The notes: a model not told the origin generated them from the letters alone. DNA of 64,000 bases from CALXXL01 sp034926605 (GCA_034926605.1 JAYFQV010000002.1:62001-126000); one strand, 5' to 3'; counted from the stretch's first letter, positions 50,521 through 60,043 are shown. Program-made: numbers and translations.

Positions 50521-53151
50521 ATGAGCACTAAGATCGAAAAAAACGACAAGATTGAGAAGACGGCCGAGGAGCTCGAGCTGGAAGGCTTGAACGCCCTGAT
50601 CGCCAAGGTGAAGGCGGCGCAGGAAAAGTTCGCCGAATACACCCAGGAAAAAGTGGACGCGATATTCCGCGCGGCCGCTCTGGCGGCAAACAATGCCCGT
50701 ATTCCGCTGGCACAGATGGCAGTGGAAGAATCCGGCATGGGTGTGGTGGAAGACAAGGTTATCAAAAACCACTTCGCCTCCGAATACATTTATAACAAGT
50801 ACCGCCACTACAAAACCTGCGGCGTGATCGAAAACGACGAGGGTTTCGGCATCATCAAGTATGCCGAACCACTGGGCGTTATCGCCGGTATCGTGCCGAC
50901 CACCAACCCTACCAGTACCGCGATCTTCAAGTCGCTGATCACGTTGAAAACCCGCAACGGCATCATCTTCAGTCCCCACCCGCGGGCCTGCCGGAGCACC
51001 ATTGAAGCCGCGCGCATCGTGCTGGAAGCCGCGGTCAAAGCCGGAGCCCCGGAAAACATCATCGGCTGGATCGATCACCCGACCGTGGCGATGAGCCAGC
51101 ACCTTATGAGCCACCCCGACATCAGCCTGATCCTGGCCACCGGCGGCCCCGGCATGGTGAAGGCTGCCTACTCCAGCGGCACCCCGGCGGTGGGTGTGGG
51201 CGCCGGCAACACACCGGTTATCATGGACGAGACCTGCGACATCCAGATGGCCGTCAGCAGCGTTCTGCAGAGTAAGACTTTCGACAACGGCATGATCTGC
51301 GCCTCCGAGCAGTCGGTCACCGTGATCGAAGCCATCTACGAGGCGGTCAAGAAAGAATTCATCCAGCGCGGAGCCTATATCCTCAACGCCAAGGAGGCCA
51401 AGGCGGTCGGAGACACCATCCAGATCGACGGCAAGCTCAACGCCAAGATCGTCGGTCAGAGCGCGGTCAAAATCGCCGATCTGGCCGGGATCAAGGTTCC
51501 GGAAGACGCCAAGGTACTGATCGCCGAAACCGCCGGTGTGGGCATCGACTACCCGTTCAGCCGCGAGAAGCTTTCGCCGGTGCTGGCGCTATACAAGGCC
51601 AAGGATTTCAAGGCGGCGCTCTACAACGCCGAAGCGCTGCTCAACTACGGCGGGCTCGGTCATACCAGCGTACTTTACACCAATCCCGTAAACGAGGACC
51701 GCATCGCCGAATTCGGCCGCCGCATGAACACCGCGCGGGCGCTGATCAACATGCCGTCCAGCCAGGGTGCGATCGGCGACGTTTTCAACTTCAAGCTTGA
51801 TCCGTCCCTGACCCTGGGCTGCGGCAGCTGGGGCGGCAACTCGGTGAGCCAGAACGTGGCTCCCAAGCACCTCTTGAACATCAAGACCATCGCCAAACGG
51901 AGGGAAAACATGCTTTGGTTCCGCGTTCCCGAAAAAGTCTATTTCAAATACGGCTGCCTGCGCGACGCGCTGCGCGATCTTCAGGATGACGGCCGCAAAC
52001 GCGCGATCGTGGTCACCGACCGTTTCCTCTACGAATCCGGCGCACTCAACGGTGCGCTGTCCACCCTCGAAGAAATCGACATCAAGTACGAGGTCTTCGC
52101 CGACGTGACCCCCGACCCCACCCTGGAATGCGCCCGCCACGGCGTCGAGCGCATGAAGGAGTTCCATCCGGACACCATCATCGCCATCGGCGGCGGCTCC
52201 CCGATGGATGCCGCCAAGATCATGTGGCTGATGTATGAGCATCCCGAAGTCCACTTTGACGACATCGCGATGCGTTTCATGGACATCCGCAAGAGGGTGT
52301 TCAAGTTCCCGAAACTCGGCACCAAGGTCACGCTGGTCGCCATTCCGACCACCAGCGGCACCGGCAGCGAAGTCACCCCGTTCGCGGTCATCACCGACGA
52401 GAAAACCGGCATCAAATATCCGCTGGCCGACTATGAACTGACGCCGAAAATGGCGATCATCGACACTCAGCTGGTGATGAACATGCCGAAAAAGCTCACC
52501 GCATACTCCGGCGTCGACGCGCTGGTCCACGCACTTGAAGCGCGGGTCTCCATCCTTGCCTCGGAGTACACCAACGGCCTGGCCCGCGAAGCCGCGAGGT
52601 TGATATTCAAATATCTCCCCGCCGCCTACGAAAACGGCACCACCGACGAGAAGGCGAGAGAGAAGGTCCACCACGCATCCACCATCGCCGGCATGGCCTT
52701 CGCCAACGCGTTCCTCGGCGTCTGCCACTCGATGGCACACAAGCTCGGAGCGGCGTTCCATGTGCCGCACGGCCTGGCCAATGCGCTGCTGATCAACGAA
52801 GTGATCCGCTTCAACGCCACGCCCAAACCGACCAAGCAGGGTACCTTCTCGCAGTACAAGTGCCCGGACGCGGTTGAACGTTACGCAAGCCTGGCAGATT
52901 TCCTGAAGCTCGGCGGCAACACCGAGGCGGAGAAAGTCGAAAAGTTGATCGAGGCGGTGCAGAACCTGAAAGACCGGCTCGGCATCCCGAAGACCATCCA
53001 GGAAGCCGGCGTGCCGGAAAAAGAGTTCCTCGCCACCTTGGACAATCTGTCTGAAATGGCGTTCGACGATCAGTGCACCGGCGCCAACCCGCGCTACCCG
53101 CTGATCACCGAAATCAAGGACATGTACCTGCGCGCATACTACGGTAAATAA
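50521..53151 (+). CDS. adhE: bifunctional acetaldehyde-CoA / alcohol dehydrogenase
   Basis: AdhE reduces acetyl-CoA to ethanol in two NADH steps and forms spirosomes. The N-terminal aldehyde dehydrogenase half has GIVPTTNPTSTAIFKSL and the catalytic Cys260 in NGMICASEQSV. The linker is followed by the iron alcohol dehydrogenase half with IAIGGGSPMDAAKIMW, IPTTSGTGSEVTPFAVI and GVDALVHALEA. The metal-ligand block is CHSMAHKLGAAFHVPHG. The length of 876 residues is normal. GGAGG precedes the ATG, and a strong terminator follows. It points to fermentative, redox-regulated metabolism. Confidence 0.97.
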   Translation: MSTKIEKNDKIEKTAEELELEGLNALIAKVKAAQEKFAEYTQEKVDAIFRAAALAANNARIPLAQMAVEESGMGVVEDKVIKNHFASEYIYNKYRHYKTCGVIENDEGFGIIKYAEPLGVIAGIVPTTNPTSTAIFKSLITLKTRNGIIFSPHPRACRSTIEAARIVLEAAVKAGAPENIIGWIDHPTVAMSQHLMSHPDISLILATGGPGMVKAAYSSGTPAVGVGAGNTPVIMDETCDIQMAVSSVLQSKTFDNGMICASEQSVTVIEAIYEAVKKEFIQRGAYILNAKEAKAVGDTIQIDGKLNAKIVGQSAVKIADLAGIKVPEDAKVLIAETAGVGIDYPFSREKLSPVLALYKAKDFKAALYNAEALLNYGGLGHTSVLYTNPVNEDRIAEFGRRMNTARALINMPSSQGAIGDVFNFKLDPSLTLGCGSWGGNSVSQNVAPKHLLNIKTIAKRRENMLWFRVPEKVYFKYGCLRDALRDLQDDGRKRAIVVTDRFLYESGALNGALSTLEEIDIKYEVFADVTPDPTLECARHGVERMKEFHPDTIIAIGGGSPMDAAKIMWLMYEHPEVHFDDIAMRFMDIRKRVFKFPKLGTKVTLVAIPTTSGTGSEVTPFAVITDEKTGIKYPLADYELTPKMAIIDTQLVMNMPKKLTAYSGVDALVHALEARVSILASEYTNGLAREAARLIFKYLPAAYENGTTDEKAREKVHHASTIAGMAFANAFLGVCHSMAHKLGAAFHVPHGLANALLINEVIRFNATPKPTKQGTFSQYKCPDAVERYASLADFLKLGGNTEAEKVEKLIEAVQNLKDRLGIPKTIQEAGVPEKEFLATLDNLSEMAFDDQCTGANPRYPLITEIKDMYLRAYYGK

Positions 53152-53176
53152 ACCAGGAGATTACCTCCCTGATTCC

Positions 53177-53220
53177 GGCCGGATGGCGGCCTGCACAGCC
53201 GCCTTCCGGCCACCTTTTTT
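53177..53220 (+). terminator. intrinsic terminator of adhE
   Basis: GGCCGGATGGCGGC (53177-53190) pairs with GCCGCCTTCCGGCC (53198-53211) with one T-T mismatch, followed by ACC and six T. Confidence 0.92.
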
Positions 53221-53243
53221 GTCCGGAAGGCTTTGGAATTGGA

Positions 53244-53846
53244 TCAGAAATAGAGGAAGCAGCGCGCGCCGGACGCCTCCGGCAGTTCGAAACTTTCGGT
53301 CAGCTTCCAGTTGCGCCGCGGCGCGGTGCGCAACAGATCTGGCAGCTCCTGTGCCGCCTGAAGCGGGGTCTTATAAAGGATAAAATGGCCGCCGGGCGCG
53401 AGCAGTTTAGCCGCCTCGGAATAGATTTTTGGCGCAGATCCAACCGCACGCGCGGTCACTATCTTGAATTTTTCCTGCCATTCCGGCCGGCGGGCCAGTT
53501 CGCAACTGCGCCCCAGCACCGCATGCAGATTGGGAATGCCGAGCTCGTCTATAACTCTGGCCACAAACGCCACCTTTTTTCCGGTGGAATCGATCGCGGT
53601 AATGTCCAGATTCGGAAACGCCAAGGCAAGAATCACCGAAGGAAATCCGGCGCCGCACCCCACGTCAGCCACTTTCAGATGCTCGGTGCGCAAAAACGGA
53701 AAACTGTCAGCCACCGACAGAGAATCGGCCACATGCTTGATCTCGAAATCCCGCTCGGACTCGATCCTGGTCAGGTTCATCGTCCGGTTGGCCTCCGCCA
53801 GAAGTTGCCGGAACTGCCCGCAGCGGGCGGTGAAATCAGGATTCAT
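53244..53846 (-). CDS. rsmG: 16S rRNA (guanine527-N7)-methyltransferase RsmG
   Basis: RsmG methylates G527 in 16S rRNA. The 200-residue protein has NLTRIESERDFEIKHVADSL and the SAM motif VADVGCGAGFPSVILALAFP. AIDSTGKKVAFV and TARAVGSAPKI follow. The ATG at 53846 overlaps the upstream stop (ATGA); the frame is open further upstream but inside the membrane-protein gene. The usual neighbour mnmG is not present here. Confidence 0.92.
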   Translation of the reverse strand: MNPDFTARCGQFRQLLAEANRTMNLTRIESERDFEIKHVADSLSVADSFPFLRTEHLKVADVGCGAGFPSVILALAFPNLDITAIDSTGKKVAFVARVIDELGIPNLHAVLGRSCELARRPEWQEKFKIVTARAVGSAPKIYSEAAKLLAPGGHFILYKTPLQAAQELPDLLRTAPRRNWKLTESFELPEASGARCFLYF

Positions 53847-54385
53847 CGGCGTACCGCCATGATTACCGCCACCGCCGCGCAATACCAGCCAAAGGCAACA
53901 CAGGCCAACGCGGCCACGGCCCTGAGTCTGATTCCGGCGGCACAGCGCCGCAAAAAGTCGCGAAGCAAATAGGGCCGGGCCGAAATCCATATCCCGGCCG
54001 CCCCCAGCGCCAGCGCGGCCACGGAACCGATCGCGGCGGTCGGCAACCGCAGAGCAAAGGCCTGGTTTACAAAATAATAAGCCCCCAGAATCATCAACCC
54101 GGCAATGGCGCGGGAAGTCAGAAAATCGAGATACAGATAACCGAGCACGGTAAACACCACCACCAGCGGCCACAGGATTCCGCGCAGCCAGTCCCACGCT
54201 ATCGGCTCCGTCTGCGGCACACATAAAGAAAGCGCGACCGCGGCCAGCACCGCCCCCAGCAGCGGCGCACGGCAAAACCGCTCGGCGGCGGCGGTTTTCT
54301 CCGGCCGCAATCGGGCGATGCCCAGCGCCGACAGCATAAAGGCGACGGCGGCGACGATCAGTCCTATCTCAAACGCGGTATTCAT
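53843..54385 (-). CDS. unknown polytopic membrane protein
   Basis: The 180-residue protein has about five to six hydrophobic helices (for example FEIGLIVAAVAFMLSALGIA and PLVVVFTVLGYLYLDFL) and short Arg-rich loops. No catalytic motif is visible and I do not recognise the family. It is fused into the fmt-rng-rsmG transcription unit by 1-4 bp overlaps. Confidence 0.7.
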   Translation of the reverse strand: MNTAFEIGLIVAAVAFMLSALGIARLRPEKTAAAERFCRAPLLGAVLAAVALSLCVPQTEPIAWDWLRGILWPLVVVFTVLGYLYLDFLTSRAIAGLMILGAYYFVNQAFALRLPTAAIGSVAALALGAAGIWISARPYLLRDFLRRCAAGIRLRAVAALACVAFGWYCAAVAVIMAVRR

Positions 54386-56025
54386 TATTTTCCCCCTATA
54401 GATATGCCGGAAACCGGGTCCACAAAATGGAATTCCTCATAATGAAACATCGGATCGGCACGAAAGCTCAGCGTGTTGCCGGAAGCCGATTCAAGCTCCT
54501 CCAGCAGCTTTGCGTCCTCACTTTTCAGCCGGTCCAGCACGATCGGATGCATGACCACCCGTATCGGTTTGCCCTGAAGCCCCGGCTGACGCAACAGCCG
54601 GTGAAGCTCGCGCTGGATTTCAACGGACATGCTGGTGGCCGACTTGATCAGCCCGGTACCATGGCAGCAGGGGCATGAGTCATATACACGATTCAGCACG
54701 CTGGCCTCCTCTCGCTGGCGGGTCATCTCCATGAGCCCCAGTTTGGAAAGCGGCAGCACCTTGGTTTTGGCGCGGTCGAGCTTGGCCAGCTTTTTCATAT
54801 GGCGGAACAGTTCGTCGCGGTCTTTGGCGCTGCGCATGTCGATGAAATCGAGCACCACCAACCCGCCCACATTGCGCAGTCTGAGCTGGCGGGCGATCTC
54901 ATCAGCCGCTTCGAGGTTGGTCTTGAGAATCAGTTCCGGCTGGTCGGTGGTTTGCCGCTTGCCGTGTCCGGTGTTTACATCGATGGCGATCATGGCCTCG
55001 GTCTCATCGATAACGATGCAACCGCCGGAGGGCAGTTTGACCTCGCGTCGCAAAACGTCTTTGAGCTGGCTGTCCACCTTGTAGCGGTCGAATATCGGCT
55101 GGGCATTGCGATAGTGTTCGATTTTTGCGGTCAGCTTGCGTCCGCCGAAGCGGTCGAGCATTTCGCAAATTTTATGGTAGCTTTCTTCGCCGTCGACCAC
55201 GATCCGGTCGATATCGTCGGTCAGAAAGTCGCGTGCGGTGCGCTCTACCAGGCCGGGTTCGGAGTAGACGCGGACCGGAGCCTTGCGGGTATTCACCAGC
55301 GTTTCAAGGTTCTGCCAGGAATCCAGCAGCAATTCGAGGTCGTTCTGGAAAAACGTGCTCTTGCGCCCCTCGCCGACTGTACGGCAGATAAGCCCCATTC
55401 CTTCCGGAACTTCGAGGTCGGAAAGAATCTTGCGCAGACGATCGCGCTCGGCTTTGTTGTCGATCTTGGTGGAAAGGCCGATATGCGGGGAATACGGCAG
55501 CAGCACCAGATAGCGGCCGGCAATGCTGATGTTGGTGGTGAGGCGCGCCCCTTTGGTGCTAATCTCGCCTTTCACCACTTGAACCAGGATCTCAGTGCCC
55601 GGCTTATATAGTTTCGGAATATCGTCGAACGTAAGCTTTTTGCTGTTTTTGGCGCGGCTGCGCAGCTCGAAGGCCTTGCCCGATGACGACGCGCGGCGAT
55701 CACGGCCGCCGCGGCTGCGTCGGGACGGCTTGGCAGCGGCCTCGGTCTCGGGGGCCAGCCTGGTCACCTCCACAAGCTCATGATCGCATTCCAGCATGTC
55801 GTGGTAATGCAGAAACGCGTTGCGCGCGGCGCCGATATCAACAAAAGCCGCCTGCAGACTGGGTTCGAGGTTGATGATGCGTCCTAGGTAGATCGACCCG
55901 GGCTGCGGAGTGTTTTCCACCCGCGCGAGCTGGTATTCCTCAAGACGGTGGTCGCGGAGCAGCGCCATGCGGGTTTCGAGGCGCTCGGTGTTCAGAATGA
56001 TCTCGGTAAATACTTTTTCTGCCAT
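54385..56025 (-). CDS. rng: ribonuclease E/G
   Basis: This endoribonuclease matures rRNA and decays mRNA. The 546-residue protein has an N-terminal S1 domain (SIYLGRIINLEPSLQAAFVD) interrupted at about 80-135 by an Arg/Ser/Lys-rich insertion. The DNase I-like catalytic domain has Asp349 in AIDVNTG and Asp393 in LDFIDM. The zinc-link is CPCCHGTG. The 5'-sensor region is present. There is no long C-terminal degradosome scaffold, so it is RNase G-like in size. It overlaps both neighbours by 1 bp. Confidence 0.94.
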   Translation of the reverse strand: MAEKVFTEIILNTERLETRMALLRDHRLEEYQLARVENTPQPGSIYLGRIINLEPSLQAAFVDIGAARNAFLHYHDMLECDHELVEVTRLAPETEAAAKPSRRSRGGRDRRASSSGKAFELRSRAKNSKKLTFDDIPKLYKPGTEILVQVVKGEISTKGARLTTNISIAGRYLVLLPYSPHIGLSTKIDNKAERDRLRKILSDLEVPEGMGLICRTVGEGRKSTFFQNDLELLLDSWQNLETLVNTRKAPVRVYSEPGLVERTARDFLTDDIDRIVVDGEESYHKICEMLDRFGGRKLTAKIEHYRNAQPIFDRYKVDSQLKDVLRREVKLPSGGCIVIDETEAMIAIDVNTGHGKRQTTDQPELILKTNLEAADEIARQLRLRNVGGLVVLDFIDMRSAKDRDELFRHMKKLAKLDRAKTKVLPLSKLGLMEMTRQREEASVLNRVYDSCPCCHGTGLIKSATSMSVEIQRELHRLLRQPGLQGKPIRVVMHPIVLDRLKSEDAKLLEELESASGNTLSFRADPMFHYEEFHFVDPVSGISIGGK

Positions 56026-56987
56026 TATGACAGATCGACTTTCACCGTGGCGTTTGCGATTTTACATCCGTTGAGATAAGCCACTGCCGGCATGCTCTTG
56101 CGCCCGGCCGGAGTGACTTCCAGAAGCTCCACCCCGCCGGTGCCGCAGGCGATGATGAAGCCGTTTTTGTCCGCGTGCACAATGGTGCCGGGCGGTGCGC
56201 CGATTTCCGGCAGCACCCGGGCCGCGTGGACTGTAAGCTGTTCTTCATGATCATCGAAAACCAGGGTCATCTTGGCGCCGGGCCACGGATAAAAGGCGCG
56301 GGTGACGGCTTCGACGGTCTCCGCTGGCCACGTCCAAAGGATGCGGCCGTCGTCTTTGCGGATTTTGCAGGTCATCGAATAGGCCTGCTCGTCCTGAGGG
56401 GCCCCCTTCAACCGGCCGTCGGCCACCGCGCACATGGTGTCGACTGCGGATGCCGCCGCGACGATGCCAAGCTGAAGCTCCAACTCGTCGCAGCGCTCAT
56501 GGCCGGAAAGGGGGTACTTGATAATATGGTAAATATCGCCGGCGTCCAGTTTGCGCACCATGCGCATAAAGGTCACGCCGGTGTATGGATCGCACCTGGC
56601 GATGGCGGCGGTTATCGGTGATGCGCCGCGATACTGCGGCAGCACCGATGCATGGATGTTCATACAGCCGTACCGGGGCAAATTCAACACCTCGTCGCGC
56701 AGTAGCTGCCCGAACGAAACCACCAGAATGAAATCCAGTTCGAGTTTTTCCAGATATTCCACAAACTCCGGAGCGGAAGCCGATGCTATACGGTCGGCAT
56801 GAAGCCCCAGCTCGTCGGCGGCGGCGCCAACCGGAGTAGGCTGCAGATGGCAGCGCCGCCCGGACGGACGGTCCGGCTGCGTGCCGATGCCGACCAGCTC
56901 CGCGCGGTCGTTCGGCCTCGCCAGTACCTGAAGAACCGGCACCGCGATGTGGCCGGAGCCCATGAAATAAATCCTGAGTTTGCTCAA
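56025..56987 (-). CDS. fmt: methionyl-tRNA formyltransferase
   Basis: Fmt formylates initiator Met-tRNA using 10-formyl-THF. The 320-residue protein has the Rossmann core YFMGSGHIAVPVLQVL and the loop GTQPDRPSGRR. The catalytic Asn/His are in MNIHASVLPQYRGASPI and the Asp in KLDAGDI. The C-terminal tRNA-binding domain is present. The start codon is TTG. It heads the fmt-rng-membrane protein-rsmG operon; no def gene is nearby. Confidence 0.94.
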   Translation of the reverse strand: MSKLRIYFMGSGHIAVPVLQVLARPNDRAELVGIGTQPDRPSGRRCHLQPTPVGAAADELGLHADRIASASAPEFVEYLEKLELDFILVVSFGQLLRDEVLNLPRYGCMNIHASVLPQYRGASPITAAIARCDPYTGVTFMRMVRKLDAGDIYHIIKYPLSGHERCDELELQLGIVAAASAVDTMCAVADGRLKGAPQDEQAYSMTCKIRKDDGRILWTWPAETVEAVTRAFYPWPGAKMTLVFDDHEEQLTVHAARVLPEIGAPPGTIVHADKNGFIIACGTGGVELLEVTPAGRKSMPAVAYLNGCKIANATVKVDLS

Positions 56988-57002
56988 TGCGTCACCGCAA
57001 GG

Positions 57003-57030
57003 TTGAATTTTTCGTGCATAAGTATATAAT
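57003..57030 (+). promoter_or_regulatory. promoter of folK
   Basis: TTGAAT (57003-57008), 16 bp, TATAAT (57025-57030). It overlaps the divergent fmt promoter at the near-palindrome GTATATAATATAC. Confidence 0.5.
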
Positions 57031-57048
57031 ATACCACATGAATCACAA
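57021..57048 (-). promoter_or_regulatory. promoter of fmt operon
   Basis: On the minus strand TTGTGA (57048-57043), 16 bp, TATACT (57026-57021). Its -10 shares bases with the folK -10, so the two promoters may exclude each other. Confidence 0.45.
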
Positions 57049-57074
57049 AAAATCGAATATGCCCGGATTTATTT

Positions 57075-57524
57075 ATGACGGAAATCGCTATTGCACTCGG
57101 TTCGAACCTAGATGATCGGACGGCCAACCTGAAAGAAGCGGCTCTTCTCCTGGCTTCCGGCGGGGTTGGAGAACTGCGCCTGTCCGAATTCATTGAGACC
57201 GCTCCGGTCGGCTGTGAGCTTGGAACTCCGAACTTCCTGAACGCCGCCGCGGTCGGACAATGGGCCGGAACGCCGGAGGCTCTGCTGGAGTTGTGCCAGC
57301 GCATCGAGCGCGAACTCGGAAGACCGGCCGCACACGGAGTGAACACCCCGCGCACCGTCGATCTCGACATCGTGCTGTTCGGCGACCTTAAAATGAACAC
57401 GCCGCAGCTTACCATCCCTCATCCGCGCGCGGCACAGCGGGATTTCGTAAAAATCCCGCTGGCCTCCATCGCTCCGGAACTGGCGGTTAAGCTTGGCGCA
57501 CCGCCGCCGCCAGACTCTTTGTGA
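57075..57524 (+). CDS. folK: 2-amino-4-hydroxy-6-hydroxymethyldihydropteridine pyrophosphokinase
   Basis: HPPK transfers pyrophosphate from ATP to the pterin in folate synthesis. The 149-residue protein starts IAIALGSNLDDRTANL. It has TAPVGCELGTPNFLNAAAVG, the metal-binding RTVDLDIVLFGD and IPHPRAAQRDFVKIPLASIA. It is complete, and its 3' end overlaps trpA by 38 bp on the opposite strand. Confidence 0.95.
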   Translation: MTEIAIALGSNLDDRTANLKEAALLLASGGVGELRLSEFIETAPVGCELGTPNFLNAAAVGQWAGTPEALLELCQRIERELGRPAAHGVNTPRTVDLDIVLFGDLKMNTPQLTIPHPRAAQRDFVKIPLASIAPELAVKLGAPPPPDSL

Positions 57525-58293
57525 GCTCCACGCCGGCGGCGAGACCATCGGCGAAAGAGCCGGAGAGCAACGGCTTCATCAACGCCGATCCCACCACCAC
57601 CGCGTCGGCCCCGGCGGCGGCCTCGGCGGCCATTTCGTAGTTGGAAATGCCGAATCCGGCGGCCAACGGCAGCCCGTTCGCCACCTTGCGGAAACGGATC
57701 AGGTCATCCAGCGCCCCGGCAGGCAGGCTGGACCGGGCACCGGTAACGCCGCGCACCGTTACGCAATACGCAAATCCGTGCATGCCGGCGGTGATCGCCG
57801 CCGCGCGGTCGCTGCCGGTGGCCGGTGAAAGCAGCGGAATCAACGCCAAGCCGTGCTTCTCGCACAAAGGCAGCAACTCGCCGCGCTCCTCGAAAGCCAG
57901 ATCCACCGCAAGAATAGCATCGACTCCGGCGGCTTCAAGGCCGGAGACCAGTTTTTCAAGCCCGAAATTCAGCATTACATTGAAATAGCTGAACAGTATG
58001 AACGGAACGTCCGGATGCTTCCGGCGCAGACGGGAAGCCATGGCGATGATGTCGGCCAGCTTGATACCGGCGGCCAACGCCTTCTGGCCGGCGGTCTGGA
58101 TGGTTGGCCCGTCGGCGGTCGGGTCGGAGAACGGCACGCCAAGTTCCACCGCGTCGGCGCCGGCAGCGATGAGATTTTCCATAAAGATTTCGCTCTCGGC
58201 CGTCGATGGACAGCCGCAAGTGGCGTAGACGATCAAAGCCTTGCGGTTTTCCGCCCGGCATTTTGCAAACATTTTTTCGAAACGGTCGCTCAT
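57487..58293 (-). CDS. trpA: tryptophan synthase alpha chain
   Basis: TrpA releases indole from indole-glycerol phosphate. The 268-residue TIM barrel has catalytic Glu50 in ADAVELGVPFSDP and Asp61 in TADGP. It has FAYCVTVRGVTGAR and the phosphate loop LAAGFGIS. It overlaps trpB by 4 bp and is the last gene of the trp operon. It runs tail to tail into folK. Confidence 0.96.
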   Translation of the reverse strand: MSDRFEKMFAKCRAENRKALIVYATCGCPSTAESEIFMENLIAAGADAVELGVPFSDPTADGPTIQTAGQKALAAGIKLADIIAMASRLRRKHPDVPFILFSYFNVMLNFGLEKLVSGLEAAGVDAILAVDLAFEERGELLPLCEKHGLALIPLLSPATGSDRAAAITAGMHGFAYCVTVRGVTGARSSLPAGALDDLIRFRKVANGLPLAAGFGISNYEMAAEAAAGADAVVVGSALMKPLLSGSFADGLAAGVELTKSLAAAVRQA

Positions 58294-59474
58294 TTTTCCA
58301 CTCCGTGATTACGTTTGTAATTTGCGATGTTCTCCATGTCCTTGTCGCCGCGGCCGGAAAGGCACACCACGATGGACTCTTCACGCGAATAGCGCGGCGC
58401 GGCCTTCAAGGCCTGTGCGATCGCGTGGCTGGACTCCAGAGCCGGAATGATGCCTTCGAGCCGACACAAGGTATCGAAAGCCGCCACCGCCTCATCGTCG
58501 GTTATCACCTCGTAGCGTGCCCTGCCGGTGTCACGCATATGGCAGTGCTCGGGGCCGACGCCGGGATAGTCGAGACCGGCGGAAACGCTGTATGCTTCCA
58601 GTATCTGGCCGTCGTCGTCCTGAAGCAGCAAATTCTTGCTGCCGTGCAGCACGCCCAGCCGACCGGCATTCAAGCTGGCGGCGTGATGGCCGGAGACAAG
58701 GCCGGCCCCTCCGGCCTCCGCGCCGGTCAGCGCCACTTCCGGATCGTCGACGAACCCGACGAACATGCCCATGGCGTTGGAGCCGCCGCCGACGCAGGCG
58801 ATGACCTCACGCGGCAGCTTTCCCTCTTTCTCAAGTATCTGGCGGCGCGACTCAAGACCGATCACGCTCTGGAAGTCGCGCACCATCGCCGGATACGGAT
58901 GGGGCCCGGCGACGGTACCTATGACATAGAAGGTGTCCTCGCAGGTGGCAACCCAGTTGCGGATCGCCTCGTTCATCGCGTCTTTCAGTACCTTGGAGCC
59001 GGATTCGACTCCGGTCACGGTGGTACCCAGCGCACGCATTCGGTCAACGTTCGGCGCCTGCCGCGCCACGTCGATCGACCCCATGAACACCTCGCACTCG
59101 AAGCCGAGCAGCGCCGCCACGGTGGCGGTGGCCACGCCATGCATTCCGGCGCCGGTCTCGGCAATCAGGCGACGCTTGCCCATGCGCCTGGCCAGCAACG
59201 CCTGCCCGAGCGCGTTGTTGACCTTGTGCGCGCCGGTGTGGTTGAGGTCTTCGCGCTTGAGGTATATCTTTGCGCCGCCGGCGTACTCGCTGAGTCGCCG
59301 CGCATAGTAGAGCGGGGATTCGCGCCCCACATAGTCATGCAGCAGATATTCAAGTTCGGCATGAAACGCGGGATCGGCCTGTGCTTCGATATATGCCTTT
59401 TCAAGCTCTAGCAAGGTTGGCATCAGCGTTTCGGCGACGTACTGTCCGCCGTAGATACCGTAATGCGGATTCAT
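58290..59474 (-). CDS. trpB: tryptophan synthase beta chain
   Basis: TrpB condenses indole and serine using PLP. The 394-residue protein begins YGIYGGQYVAETLMPTL. It has the PLP lysine Lys84 in LNHTGAHKVNNALG, ETGAGMHGVATATV, the phosphate cradle CVGGGSNAMGMF and the Glu-rich COMM region typical of TrpB1. It overlaps trpF and trpA by 4 bp each, so translation is coupled. Confidence 0.97.
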   Translation of the reverse strand: MNPHYGIYGGQYVAETLMPTLLELEKAYIEAQADPAFHAELEYLLHDYVGRESPLYYARRLSEYAGGAKIYLKREDLNHTGAHKVNNALGQALLARRMGKRRLIAETGAGMHGVATATVAALLGFECEVFMGSIDVARQAPNVDRMRALGTTVTGVESGSKVLKDAMNEAIRNWVATCEDTFYVIGTVAGPHPYPAMVRDFQSVIGLESRRQILEKEGKLPREVIACVGGGSNAMGMFVGFVDDPEVALTGAEAGGAGLVSGHHAASLNAGRLGVLHGSKNLLLQDDDGQILEAYSVSAGLDYPGVGPEHCHMRDTGRARYEVITDDEAVAAFDTLCRLEGIIPALESSHAIAQALKAAPRYSREESIVVCLSGRGDKDMENIANYKRNHGVEK

Positions 59475-60043
59475 AATTCAATCTCCTTGATGATTTGGAA
59501 AAAAGCTCTAAGTTTGTTTTCATCCTTGATTCCGGGCGCGAACTCCACGCCGCTGCTGAGGTCGAGTCCAGCCGGGCGTACCGCCATTGCGGCGGCGACG
59601 GCATTGGATGCGTCCAGCCCGCCAGCCAGCATCACCGGACGCAGGCGCGCCAGTTCAGATGCGCGCGTCCAGTCGCAGGGTTTGCCGGTTCCACCGCCTG
59701 GCGAATCGGCAACCAGCCGCGCCGCCGGAAACGACGGGTCGAACCGGGCGGCCCAAACTTCGGCAAAATTTATCTCCTTTGCAAATTCGGCAGACTCGGC
59801 GCCATGCAGCTGCACCACATGAAGCCCGCCCAGCCGCACCGCGTATCGGATAAACTCCATTGTGGCGTTCACGAATACGCCCACCCGCCGGGCCCGGCAG
59901 CCATCGAACAGTCCGGAAAGCTGCTCCGGAGTCACTCCGCGCGGCGACTTCGGGTACAGCACCGCACCTAGATAGTCCGCGCCGAGGACATCAGCAAGAG
60001 CCGCGTCGCAATGACGTGTAAGTCCGCATATCTTAACGTCCAT
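59471..60043 (-). CDS. trpF: phosphoribosylanthranilate isomerase
   Basis: TrpF performs the Amadori rearrangement before TrpC. The 190-residue barrel starts MDVKICGLTRHCDA with the catalytic Cys. It has YPKSPRGV, VGVFVNA, VQLHG and MLAGGLDASN. It is slightly short but all blocks are present. It is a separate gene, not fused to trpC, with an 11-bp overlap. Confidence 0.94.
   Translation of the reverse strand: MDVKICGLTRHCDAALADVLGADYLGAVLYPKSPRGVTPEQLSGLFDGCRARRVGVFVNATMEFIRYAVRLGGLHVVQLHGAESAEFAKEINFAEVWAARFDPSFPAARLVADSPGGGTGKPCDWTRASELARLRPVMLAGGLDASNAVAAAMAVRPAGLDLSSGVEFAPGIKDENKLRAFFQIIKEIEL

Noticed and set aside
51589..52770. 393-codon open frame on the minus strand
   Set aside because: Antisense to adhE with no recognisable domain; shadow of codon bias.
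58206..59411. 401-codon open frame on the plus strand
   Set aside because: Antisense to trpB; His/Gly/Ala-rich with no family features.
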